Below are positions 1-9,356 of a stretch of 34,174 nt of DNA, piece after piece. Position numbers and translations under genes: made by a program. Source of the stretch: Candidatus Aminicenantota bacterium (GTDB taxonomy: Bacteria > Acidobacteriota > Aminicenantia > Aminicenantales > Saccharicenantaceae); contig PNJE01000073.1 of NCBI GenBank assembly GCA_002877915.1, positions 1 through 34,174 on the forward strand, in the 5' to 3' direction. Under the pieces are notes generated by a model. It was not told the DNA's origin, made no database searches, and worked only from the letters and a program-made list of their open reading frames with translations. The number at the start of each line of letters is the position of its first letter. The stretch's first letter is position 1.

Positions 1-375
1 GCTGTAGCTCAAGATAGCCCGATTTTAGCTCTGGATGAACCCAGTTCTCATCTGGATTTAAACTACCAGCTCCAAATTTATTTTTTGCTCAAAAGGTTGC
101 AAGAAAAAAAAGGCAAGGCCATCCTGGTGACTGAACATAATCTGAATCTCTGCGTTCCTTATTGTCACCGCCTGGTTTTTTTAAAAGCCGGCAAGATTGA
201 AGCCGAAGGGAAACCAGAAGAAATAATTAGTGAAGAGATGCTCCGGCGGGTGTTCAAAGTCGAGGTTGAATTAAGGTCAAATTCTTCCACCGGACTGCCA
301 GAAATTTCCCTGATTCATCCGACTGGAAAGCATCGCGAGATAAAAACGCCTTCGGGCCTTCTCAGCCGGAGTTGA
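1..375 (+). CDS. ABC transporter ATP-binding protein, C-terminal part (truncated by window start); iron-siderophore/cobalamin importer type
   Basis: Frame 1 is open from base 1: AVAQDSPILALDEPSSHLDL (Walker B plus D-loop), then a switch His in LVTEHNL; followed directly by a binding protein and FecCD-type permease. Confidence 0.9.
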   Translation, partial: AVAQDSPILALDEPSSHLDLNYQLQIYFLLKRLQEKKGKAILVTEHNLNLCVPYCHRLVFLKAGKIEAEGKPEEIISEEMLRRVFKVEVELRSNSSTGLPEISLIHPTGKHREIKTPSGLLSRS

Positions 376-414
376 TTTGAGTAACAATAGCCGGCTTAGT
401 AAGAAATATTAAAA

Positions 415-1443
415 ATGAAAAAAAATCAATTTAAGCCTCAATCTGAAAAAACCTTCCTGGTCAATAATTCTTCATTCTCGCAAAACGATTCGCCCTTAAT
501 AAAATCCAGTTGGGTCAGCCGATTCTTCCTTTTACCCATTGTTATTCTGAATCTTTTTATTTTTGGGCCAGAAAATTCCCGAGGGCAGGCTATCAGCTCA
601 GTCGATGATTTTGGCCATTGCCTGGAGCTTAAAGATTGCCCCCAAAAAATTATTTCTCTGGCTCCCAACCTGACAGAAATCCTGTTTTCTCTTGGCCTCA
701 ATCAGCAGGTAATTGGAGTAACCAGGTTCTGCGATTATCCACCTGAGGCTCGAAGCAAGGAAATAATCGGTGGGCTAATTGACCCCAACCTGGAAAAAAT
801 AGAGTTCTTACAACCGGACTTGGTGCTCGGTTTCCGCGGAAATTCCCGGCCAGTCCTGGAAAACCTTTATAATCGTCATCTACCTTTAGCCGCTTTTAAT
901 ATCGGGAAAACTTTTGATGATCTTTTCCAGTTGATTACAAAAATTGCTCAGCTGACCTGCCGCCAGGAGCAATCGTTAAAGTTAATTTCAGACCTCCAGA
1001 GCAGGCTAAAAATTATTGATTCTTCCTTAAGCCATTTAAAACTAAAAAACCCGCGGCCAAAGGTTTTTTTGACCCTTTATGGGCAAGGCTCCGGCTTGTG
1101 GACTTGCGGCGGCGATAGCTACCTGAATTATCTTCTGGAAAAAGCAATGGTGAAAAATGTAGCCTCTAATCTCCGGGGCAACTGGCTGACCTATAGCCGA
1201 GAAAAATTGATCAAGGACGACCCAGAAATTATTTTAATTCTGAGTCAAAATCGAGAAATATTCAATCAGGCCAAACAGTGGTTTCTGTCGCAATCTGTTT
1301 TGAAAAAAATCAAAGCAGTTAAAAACGAGCATTTTATCTTTCTTGATGAAAATCTTTTCAGCCGTTTTGGGCCCAGGCTGGTTGAGGCCTATGAGCAATT
1401 GATAAAAGCGCTTTATCCAGAGCTTTCCTTGGAGGAAAAATGA
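415..1443 (+). CDS. Periplasmic substrate-binding protein, BtuF/FepB-like
   Basis: IISLAPNLTEILFSLGLNQQVIGVTRFCDYPPEA...GGLIDPNLEKIEFLQPDLVLG is typical of cluster A-II binding proteins; N-terminal hydrophobic segment; ATGA overlap with the permease. Confidence 0.9.
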   Translation: MKKNQFKPQSEKTFLVNNSSFSQNDSPLIKSSWVSRFFLLPIVILNLFIFGPENSRGQAISSVDDFGHCLELKDCPQKIISLAPNLTEILFSLGLNQQVIGVTRFCDYPPEARSKEIIGGLIDPNLEKIEFLQPDLVLGFRGNSRPVLENLYNRHLPLAAFNIGKTFDDLFQLITKIAQLTCRQEQSLKLISDLQSRLKIIDSSLSHLKLKNPRPKVFLTLYGQGSGLWTCGGDSYLNYLLEKAMVKNVASNLRGNWLTYSREKLIKDDPEIILILSQNREIFNQAKQWFLSQSVLKKIKAVKNEHFIFLDENLFSRFGPRLVEAYEQLIKALYPELSLEEK

Positions 1444-2441
1444 CCCCAAAAAGAAAGCGGCATTTTTTCTTCTTACTTATAGTTTTACTAACCGCCGCTG
1501 GTTTCTTCCTGTCATTACAAATTGGCGCAGTTAAAACTTCATTTTCTGAACTTTGCCAGGCAATTTTTTCCGGGCAAAGCGAATTTCAAGATATCTTCTT
1601 CGGGCTCCGTCTTCCGCGGGCTTTATTAGCCTATTTAACCGGCGCCTCCTTAGCCCTGGCCGGAGCCATACTCCAGGGCTACTTTCAGAATCCTTTAGCC
1701 GATCCCTTTATTCTCGGGGCTTCTTCCGGCGCTTCTTTAGGAGCAGTCCTCGCTCTACAACTTGGCCTGACTTGGAGCCTTCCGGGCTTCTCGGCCCAAA
1801 GTCTGTCGGCGTTCGTTACTAGCCTGGCCCTGGTAATGGGGGTTTATCTTATTTCTGAACGCCAGCATTTTCGGACTCCAGAGTCATTGCTTCTGACCGG
1901 CATAGCCGCCGGGGCTTTAGCTTCAGCTTTAACTTCCTTTTTACTTTTCCGGCGAGCCGATGCTTATGAGCAGGCAGTATTCTGGCTTCTGGGCAGTTTT
2001 TCTCTTACTGATTGGAGACAGGTTTGGTTGATCCTGCCCTATCTGATTATTTCCCTTCTGATTGCCCAGTTTTTAGCTCGGGACATGAACCTTTTGACTC
2101 TCGGCGACGAAGTGGCTCAGTCGCTCGGCTGCCCGGTAAAAAGCGTCAGAAAAGTTTTTCTTTTCCTGGCCACCCTGTTAGCTTCTTTTTCGGTAGCTGT
2201 GGCCGGAATCATCGGCTTTGTCGGGCTTATTGTTCCCCACGCTGTTCGATTGATAATTGGACCCGATCACCGGAGATTATTTTTATTCTCGGCTGCTTCC
2301 GGGGGAACATTCCTTCTCTTTTCTGACCTCTTAGCCAGAACCATTTTTGCTCCTTCCGAGATTCCAGTCGGGACCATCACTGCAGTTTTCGGTGCTCCCT
2401 TCTTTGTCTATCTTTTAAACCGGCCAGCAAAAAAACCCTAA
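1440..2441 (+). CDS. FecCD/BtuC family ABC permease
   Basis: RLPRALLAYLTGASLALAGAILQGYFQNPLADPFILGASSGASLGA and GFVGLIVPHAVRLIIGPDHR are family hallmarks. Confidence 0.95.
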   Translation: MTPKRKRHFFFLLIVLLTAAGFFLSLQIGAVKTSFSELCQAIFSGQSEFQDIFFGLRLPRALLAYLTGASLALAGAILQGYFQNPLADPFILGASSGASLGAVLALQLGLTWSLPGFSAQSLSAFVTSLALVMGVYLISERQHFRTPESLLLTGIAAGALASALTSFLLFRRADAYEQAVFWLLGSFSLTDWRQVWLILPYLIISLLIAQFLARDMNLLTLGDEVAQSLGCPVKSVRKVFLFLATLLASFSVAVAGIIGFVGLIVPHAVRLIIGPDHRRLFLFSAASGGTFLLFSDLLARTIFAPSEIPVGTITAVFGAPFFVYLLNRPAKKP

Positions 2442-2560
2442 TCTACCAAAACAATACCACGGCTAAGGCACTTAATTATCTTTTATTAATTAGCCCCTTT
2501 TCTTTTCTGTTTTTTCCACCAAAGAAACTTTCTTAGGTAACATTACCTCAACTTAAATGA

Positions 2561-2590
2561 TTGACAAAAGGCAGCCGTTTAGCTTAATGT
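2561..2590 (+). promoter_or_regulatory. Predicted sigma70-type promoter (TTGACA-18-TAATGT)
   Basis: TTGACA 2561-2566, TAATGT 2585-2590, upstream of the ORF at 2600. Confidence 0.45.
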
Positions 2591-2599
2591 AGTTATATC

Positions 2600-2968
2600 A
2601 TGCTGCTAACCTTCAACCAAGTGCTTTTTCTGATTTTAACTGTTCTGAGCGCTGTCCTGGTAACTTTTTTAATAATTTTTCTTATTCGATTAAGCCGAAC
2701 CGCTCGGGAAGCTGAAAAATCTTTCCAGGAGCTGCAAATTATTCTTCATAAAATGGAGAGAATAGAAGACAAGCTTGACCGCCGCCTGGATGATGCCGGT
2801 GAAATCATTGATTCCACCAAGAAAACTTTTTCTGGGCTTTCTGAGCTTTCCTTTTTCCTGACCTCCAAAGTAATCAGACCGGCTTCCAAATATTGGCCGA
2901 TTTTGTTCCCCCTGATTCGCCTTGGTTGGCAGTTTACGAAAAAAAGAAAGGAGAAAAAAAATGTCTGA
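2600..2968 (+). CDS. DUF948-like membrane-anchored coiled-coil protein
   Basis: N-terminal TM segment, then ARTAREAEKSFQELQIILHKMERIEDKLDRRLDDAGEIIDSTKKTFSGLS; paired with a downstream YtxH-like gene. Confidence 0.65.
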   Translation: MLLTFNQVLFLILTVLSAVLVTFLIIFLIRLSRTAREAEKSFQELQIILHKMERIEDKLDRRLDDAGEIIDSTKKTFSGLSELSFFLTSKVIRPASKYWPILFPLIRLGWQFTKKRKEKKNV

Positions 2969-3287
2969 TAACAAAGATTCCCGCTTGGTAGATTCTCTTT
3001 TAACCTTTCTGGCTGGAGCAGCCACCGGTTTTATTTTAGGCATTCTCTTCGCCCCCGCCAGTGGAAAGGAAACCAGGAAAAAAATCAAAGAGCAGGCCTT
3101 AAAGGGACAGGAGCTGGCCAAGGAAGGATACCAAAAAATAGCCCGGGAAGCGGGAAGGGGAGCCAAGGTGGCAAAAGAAAAAGCTGAGGAAGGAATTGAA
3201 GCAATTAAAGAGTTCCTGGAAAAGAAAAAAGAAGAATATACTCGTAAGGAGCCAGAGTTTCCAGAGGATTTAGATACTGAGAAGTAA
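2961..3287 (+). CDS. YtxH-like protein
   Basis: LLTFLAGAATGFILGILFAPASGKETRKKIKEQ is typical of YtxH; start taken at ATG 2961 (MSDNKDSR) behind AAAGGAG rather than the track start 2922. Confidence 0.8.
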   Translation: MSDNKDSRLVDSLLTFLAGAATGFILGILFAPASGKETRKKIKEQALKGQELAKEGYQKIAREAGRGAKVAKEKAEEGIEAIKEFLEKKKEEYTRKEPEFPEDLDTEK

Positions 3288-3353
3288 TTTAGCAAATAAA
3301 GCTTTGGCTTAATTTTTTAAAGATAAAATTTATCCCAAAAATAGAGGGTACCG

Positions 3354-4706
3354 ATGGGAAGCGTAAAAAATAAGGGGGATGGAATCCTTCTCAGGCTACT
3401 GGGTCCATTATTAATTTTTCTCTTATTCAGTTCTTATTTGCCTCTCCAGGCCCTGGACCAGAAACTATCTCAAAAAATTGACCAGGAAATAGAAAAAAAT
3501 CGGGCTGAAATAATCAAAATCAGACGCTTCATCCATATGAACCCGGAGCTCGGCAACAGAGAATTTGAAACCGCCAAGTTAGTGGCTAATAAATTAACCT
3601 CCTTAGGACTGGAGGTAAGGACCGGGATAGCCAAGACCGGTGTAGTTGGCCTTCTTCGAGGAGCACTCCCTGGCCCAACGGTAGCTATCCGAGCTGATAT
3701 GGATGCTTTGCCCATCCAGGAGCAGAATACCTTTCCTTATAGATCCCTTAATCCAGGGGTCATGCATGCCTGCGGCCATGATATGCATACAGCCATTGCC
3801 TTAGGAACAGCTATGGTTCTCTCTACCATTAAAGATAAAATTCGGGGAAACATTGAATTTATTTTCCAGCCGGCAGAAGAAGGGGCTCCCGCCGGAGAGG
3901 AAGGTGGAGCCGCCTTGATGATAAAAGAAGGCGTCTTGGATAATCCTTCGGTTCGAGCTATTTTTGCTCTTCATGTATGGCCTGACCTGGATGTCGGTAA
4001 GGTAGGCTACGCTTCTGGGTACCTCATGGCCAGCTCTGACAACTTTTCGATAACCATAAAGGGCAAGAGCGCCCACGGAGCTCAGCCTCAGGAAGGAATC
4101 GATGCCATTGTTATTTCTGCTGAAATTATTAATAGCCTCCAGACTATCGTTAGCCGCTCCATTGATCCCACCGAACCCTTAGTTATCACCGTCGGCAAAA
4201 TCCAGGGCGGAAATCGAGTTAATATTATCGCCGATAGGGTCACTATGGAAGGAACTGTTCGCACGCTGAATGAAGAAGTCCGAAATGAGACTCCTATCCT
4301 GATGGAAAATATCGTCCGGGGAATAACTCAGTCCTATGAAGCCAGTTATAACTTTGATTATCAAAAACAACTTCCTGCTCTTTACAACCACCCGGAGTTT
4401 GTTCAGGTAGTTTTGCCTGCCCTGAAATCCTGCTTGGGTGAAGAAAATGTCGTGCAGGTCAAGCCCCAGATGGTATCTGAGGATTTTGCCTTCTTCGCTG
4501 AAAAAATCCCTGCTTTTATGTTTCTTCTGGGTGTAAGACCGCCGGGTCAGGTCTCTGCTGCCCCCCTCCACAGTCCTAACTTTAACCCTGACGAGAAAGC
4601 GATTCCCATCGGGATAAAAGCCTTTTGCTATCTTGTCTTAAATGCTCTGGATCAACAAGCTTCTCTAAAAACTCATCCCGAACCCCCATCTTCTATTATA
4701 AAATAA
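3354..4706 (+). CDS. M20 family metallopeptidase/amidohydrolase, exported
   Basis: RRFIHMNPELGNREFETAKLV, RADMDALPIQEQ, HACGHDMHTAIALG, QPAEEGAPAGEEGGAALMIKEGV; N-terminal signal-like segment. Confidence 0.95.
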   Translation: MGSVKNKGDGILLRLLGPLLIFLLFSSYLPLQALDQKLSQKIDQEIEKNRAEIIKIRRFIHMNPELGNREFETAKLVANKLTSLGLEVRTGIAKTGVVGLLRGALPGPTVAIRADMDALPIQEQNTFPYRSLNPGVMHACGHDMHTAIALGTAMVLSTIKDKIRGNIEFIFQPAEEGAPAGEEGGAALMIKEGVLDNPSVRAIFALHVWPDLDVGKVGYASGYLMASSDNFSITIKGKSAHGAQPQEGIDAIVISAEIINSLQTIVSRSIDPTEPLVITVGKIQGGNRVNIIADRVTMEGTVRTLNEEVRNETPILMENIVRGITQSYEASYNFDYQKQLPALYNHPEFVQVVLPALKSCLGEENVVQVKPQMVSEDFAFFAEKIPAFMFLLGVRPPGQVSAAPLHSPNFNPDEKAIPIGIKAFCYLVLNALDQQASLKTHPEPPSSIIK

Positions 4707-4710
4707 TTAA

Positions 4711-7104
4711 ATGATTTTCCCTTTACTTCTTCCTGCCCTGAGCTTTATTTTCGGGCTGATATTGGCCCTGGTTAGCAAAAGCGCCTTTCCTTCCTGGTTA
4801 ATTTTCGTCCTTTTTTTGACTTTAATTGCTGGCTGGTTTTTTTATTTTAAAAAAAATAAATCGCTAAGTCTGACCTTCATTCTGGGTGGGTTTTTCGCTT
4901 GCGGATTCTCACTTTATAGCTGGCAGTACCAGGAGTTCCAGAATAATCCCCTCCACCAATTAAAAGCAGACGGCTACATTGATTTCAAAGGAGAAATTTT
5001 AAAATCACCTGAGAGGAGACCGGACCGGGATCTTCTGACGATTGAAATAAGCGAGGTGGCCATAGAGAATCGGGTCGAAAAAATGAGTGGTCGCCTTCGA
5101 CTCTCCATTCCCCATTCAACTACTTCGGAAAAGCCCTTAGAACTCCTGGCCGGTGACCAGATTGATTTTTCTGCCTGCCTTAATTCCGAAGAATCTTTTA
5201 GAAACTTCTTTCCAGATTTCATGCCCCGGTATCTCCGCAGTCAGAAAATAGAAGCTCGAGCTTATACCAAAAGCGCTTTGCTGATAAAAAAAACCAATAA
5301 GACTAATCTCACCTTTATCGGATTTTTTTCACGCTTGCGGAGAGGGCTGCAAAAAAGGATAGAAGCTGATTTCCCGGGAAAGGGAAAATTCACTTTATCA
5401 AAGGAAGGGGCTATTCTGGAAGCTCTGCTTCTTGGAGAAGATGGCCGCCTCGACAGTCAAACCGACCAGTAGTTTCAAAAGACCGGCCTATATCATCTTC
5501 TGGCGATATCTGGAGCGCACGTCGGGGTAATAGCCTTCCTTATCTATTTTCTCCTCGGGTTTTTTATTATTCGCCGCCGGGTTATTAATGCCATTATGCT
5601 TTTTGTGCTTATTTTTTATGCTTTTCTGGTCGAAGGGCAACCGTCGGTTTTCAGGGCGGTCATCATGGCTTCCGTTTATTTCTTGGGGAAAATCATCTTT
5701 ACTGAGGTTAATCTTTTAAATACCATTTCCCTATCAGCCCTCCTCCTCCTTTTAATCAACCCTTTTAGCCTCGAAGATGTTGGTTTTCAACTGACTTTCC
5801 TGGCGACACTCAGTCTTATTCTTTTTTATCAGCCCATTTTAAAATGGCTTCCCTCTCTGCCGTTCAAGCTGTCAGAGATGGCCGCTCTCTCGATTGCCGC
5901 GGTAGCTGGAACAATGCCAGTTATTATCAGTAATTTCAACCGGGTAACTTTTGCCTCAGTTATTCTTAATATTCCGGCGGCTCCCTTAGTTGGCGTGATA
6001 ATGGGCGTGGGATATGCTTACCTAATTATAGGTTCTATTGTCCCCGCAATTGGGCACCTGCTGGCAATTATTCCTAAGCTGCTGGTCAGGCTGTTCCTCT
6101 GGATTACCACCTGGCTTGAGCCATTTTCCTCTCTATCTTACAGGATACCAAGCCCGCCGCTCATAATAATTCTTGGTTTTTACCTTTTCCTGTTGCTTTT
6201 TCTGCTGAAAGCTAAATCGAGAGGCCTGAAAATAATCCGGGCGGCTGGCTTTATTGCTTTTTTTATTATCCTCATAAGTTATCCTTTCTCGCCGTCCAGC
6301 CATCCACTGACAGTTACTTTTCTTGATGTCGGCCAGGGGGATTCAGCAGTAATCGAACTGCCCGGGGAAAAAATAATGGTCATTGACGCCGGGGGATTTC
6401 TCCGTAGTACTTTTGACCCCGGGGAAAGCATTGTTTCGCCATTTCTCTGGAGTAAAGGCTATAAAAAAATAGATTACTTGATTTGTACCCATCTTCATCC
6501 TGACCATGCGGGAGGAATTCCAGCCCTCGCCCGAAATTTCCGGATAAAAGAATACTGGTACACCGAAGATTATCCAGAAAATGATTGGCAGAAAGAAATT
6601 CAGAAAGCTCTATCCAGAAGTGTTCCCAGGAAAAAAATCTTAACCGGCGCAAAAATAAACTTGGGGCCAGCAGAAATCGAAGCTATCTACCCTGATTATG
6701 AGGCTTATAAAATCTTCTCAGCGGGAAACGATCGGTCGGCTGTCCTGCGAATTGATTACGGGCAGCATTCTTTTCTTTTTACGGCTGACATCACCCGGGA
6801 GGTAGAAAAATACATTATTTCGAGATCTAATGAAAAGCTAAGGTCTACAGTCTTAAAAGTTCCCCACCACGGCAGCCGGTCTTCTTCCAGCCCTGAATTT
6901 ATCTCAGCCATCAGCCCTCATTGGGCAATAATTACCGCCGGGTTAAACAATGTTTATGGTTTCCCTGATGAAGAGGTTATCTCAACCCTGGATGCAAAAG
7001 GCGTCCAGATTCTCAGAATTGACCGCCATGGAGCGATAGAAATAAAAAGCAACGGCCAAAGGATATTTTTAAGAACAGCCGCTCAAACAACTGCTCAGGA
7101 ATAA
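4711..7104 (+). pseudogene. comEC: ComEC/Rec2-type competence protein interrupted by one in-frame TAG (5470-5472)
   Basis: ORFs 4711-5472 and 5596-7104 are in the same frame (offset 885 nt). Translation through the TAG gives LDSQTDQ*FQKTGLYHLLAISGAHVGV, the ComEC core. The 3' part has the metallo-beta-lactamase-like domain (VTFLDVGQGDSAVIE, CTHLHPDHAGGIPAL, VPHHGSRSSSSPEF). Confidence 0.85.
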
Positions 7105-7296
7105 CTCTGATGAATATTTTCTATCCAATAATCCTGATGCTCAGCTTTTAGCCAGTCGAAAATTTCCGGCTAATTGAAAGCTTCTCGCCCAAAAAAGATT
7201 CAAACCCAAAAAGATATCCCAGATCGGATGCCAATACCGCTTCCAGATATTTTCTTTCTTCAACCTATTATTTCCAGGCCTAAAAGAGCCTTCAAG

Positions 7297-7326
7297 TTGA
7301 CAGCCAATCTTAAAGGATAGTATTAT
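7297..7326 (+). promoter_or_regulatory. Predicted sigma70-type promoter (TTGACA-18-TATTAT)
   Basis: TTGACA 7297-7302, TATTAT 7321-7326, just upstream of the ORF at 7347. Confidence 0.5.
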
Positions 7327-7346
7327 TTTAGTAGACGAGGGATGAA

Positions 7347-7973
7347 ATGATAAAAAAGACCTTAAGCTTGGTATTATTATTTTCCTTCGTAGGTCTGACA
7401 TTTCTTCTGGCTCAAGACAAGGAATTAGTCGAGCTGGCTAAAAAAGAAAAAGCTCGAAGAGAAAGCCTCAAAGGACAAAAAGTTAAGGTCATCACCAATA
7501 AAGAGCTGGAAAACCTGACGAAGACTCCTTCACTCATTCTTTCTGGGAGCAGCCAGGCGACCGAGGCTCAAAAGCCGGCTACTACGACCGCGAATAGCTC
7601 CAGCAATGAGACACCTGTAATCCACCGGGTAACTGTAGAGAATCAACCACCAGTTTCTCCATCAAATTCTCAACCATCAGCCTCATCTCGGGCTTCAACT
7701 GAAGGGGTGGATGTCAGAGGCAGCAGCCTGGAAGAAGCCTGGAAAAAGGCCAAGGAATATGTCGAGCTTTTGACTCTCAAAATGAATTCCCTATGGCAAG
7801 AATTTTATAGTCTGAATGATATGAAATCCAGGGATTACATTCAGCAACAAATTAGCGAGACTTACGAAAAACTCCTTAAAGCTCAAGAAGAAGAGGCTCA
7901 ATTGAGAATGGAATATGAAAAACAAATAAATCAGAAAAAGAGCGAAAGTGCTTCTCCCATCTGGATAAAATAA
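7347..7973 (+). CDS. Hypothetical exported protein with C-terminal coiled coil
   Basis: Signal peptide MIKKTLSLVLLFSFVGLTFLLAQ, Ser/Pro/Thr-rich linker, helical C-terminus; promoter and purine-rich RBS upstream. Confidence 0.7.
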   Translation: MIKKTLSLVLLFSFVGLTFLLAQDKELVELAKKEKARRESLKGQKVKVITNKELENLTKTPSLILSGSSQATEAQKPATTTANSSSNETPVIHRVTVENQPPVSPSNSQPSASSRASTEGVDVRGSSLEEAWKKAKEYVELLTLKMNSLWQEFYSLNDMKSRDYIQQQISETYEKLLKAQEEEAQLRMEYEKQINQKKSESASPIWIK

Positions 7974-8060
7974 CCCAGATAGCTGAAATCAAGAATCAAG
8001 CCAGGAGAAACAGCCAGCAAAGCCGAAAAAAGAAAAATTAAGAAGGGGGGACATTAATAC

Positions 8061-8948
8061 TCAGCGGAAATATAAAGTATCGATTTTTAAACCGAGCTCC
8101 CGACCATTCTCAATACCAGGATAAAGCTCATTGATTTTAATGGTCTTATCTACAGAAATTACCAGTTTTAATTCCGGGTCAGAACCAAGTTGGCCGGGAG
8201 TTAAAGAATAAATTTTTTCGAATGGACCAGGAGACAAATTGAATTCATCCAATTGGCTACTCCCTAAATAAATTGAAACTCGCTGGCCTTCAACAACTTC
8301 ATTCTGTCCCCTGATCATAAGAATAGCCGGCCGTTCAGGATTCTTTAAAAGGCAAACTGCTTGTTTTTGGCTCCAGAGCTCGAATAAAGAATTGCCGGTG
8401 GCTGCTCTTGTCGGGTTGACTTTTTCCCAGCCTTCCAGAAAAACTATATCAGGGACGTCGAGGGGGCAAGGTGAAATCGAAATAGATCGCCTGAAGATAA
8501 CCAGGTAAGGACCTGGCCCAGCTGGCTCCAGAACTATCCTGAAATCAGCCTCAATCCCACGGGACATCTGCAGATTAAAGCGATCAATGAAAGGTGGGAT
8601 ATAAACATATTTTTCTGTCTCATAAACCCGATTGGGAAGCCACTTTGAGGTTTGAGGCGTAATATTAAGCTTTTCTTTAAAAATAAACTTGTCCTGCCAG
8701 ACCGACTCGGCTACCATCTGATAATCTTTGCCCAAGCCCTTGAAGGCAGAAGTGGTTATTAATTTTACTCGCAGTTTAGTCACTAAATTATCCGAGAGGC
8801 TTTTATCCGAAAATTGGGCGGTGGCGGCCAGCCCGACTACCTCGGATTCTTTCTGACAAGAGGAAAAAACAAAAGAAATCACCACGCTGAAGAAAAGCTC
8901 TATAAGACAAAAGTGTTTAAACTTTTTTCCTTTGGAAATTATCATCAC
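8061..8948 (-). CDS. Hypothetical lipoprotein
   Basis: N-terminal hydrophobic stretch ending in a lipobox-like FVFSSC; no recognised domain. Confidence 0.65.
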   Translation of the reverse strand: MMIISKGKKFKHFCLIELFFSVVISFVFSSCQKESEVVGLAATAQFSDKSLSDNLVTKLRVKLITTSAFKGLGKDYQMVAESVWQDKFIFKEKLNITPQTSKWLPNRVYETEKYVYIPPFIDRFNLQMSRGIEADFRIVLEPAGPGPYLVIFRRSISISPCPLDVPDIVFLEGWEKVNPTRAATGNSLFELWSQKQAVCLLKNPERPAILMIRGQNEVVEGQRVSIYLGSSQLDEFNLSPGPFEKIYSLTPGQLGSDPELKLVISVDKTIKINELYPGIENGRELGLKIDTLYFR

Positions 8949-9202
8949 AAATAAGATAAGACTAAAAAGATTATAGACGAATTAACAGTAATAATCAAAA
9001 TTTCGTTCCCCTAAAAGCAAAAAAGGGAATTAACCCCTCTCCTTCCCTATGAATAAATAACACCCGAGAACATCCCAGAAAACAAAAAAATCAGTCGCCT
9101 TTATCGTGCTGCCTAGTAAACCTTCAGGCTCAAAAAAAGCCAGTTTTTAATTTTATTATCCCGGAATTTCAAACAGAGCCAAAAACATCATTGACTGACC
9201 TA

Positions 9203-9230
9203 TTGACAGGCGATTTATTTTTACTATTCT
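9203..9230 (+). promoter_or_regulatory. Predicted sigma70-type promoter (TTGACA-16-TATTCT)
   Basis: TTGACA 9203-9208, TATTCT 9225-9230, upstream of the ORF at 9357. Confidence 0.4.
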
Positions 9231-9356
9231 GAAACCTTATGAATTTTTATTTAGTTTTAGAAAATCGATAAGTGGCCGGCCTCGGTTTTAACCCATGACC
9301 GACAGAAGATTCAATTAAAAATAAGCGACCACTTCAGAAGAAAGGATATTTAGGCT

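Noticed and set aside
2690-3295. 201-aa minus-strand ORF
   Set aside because: Antisense to the DUF948-like and YtxH-like genes; Ser/Lys/Phe-rich composition typical of a shadow frame.
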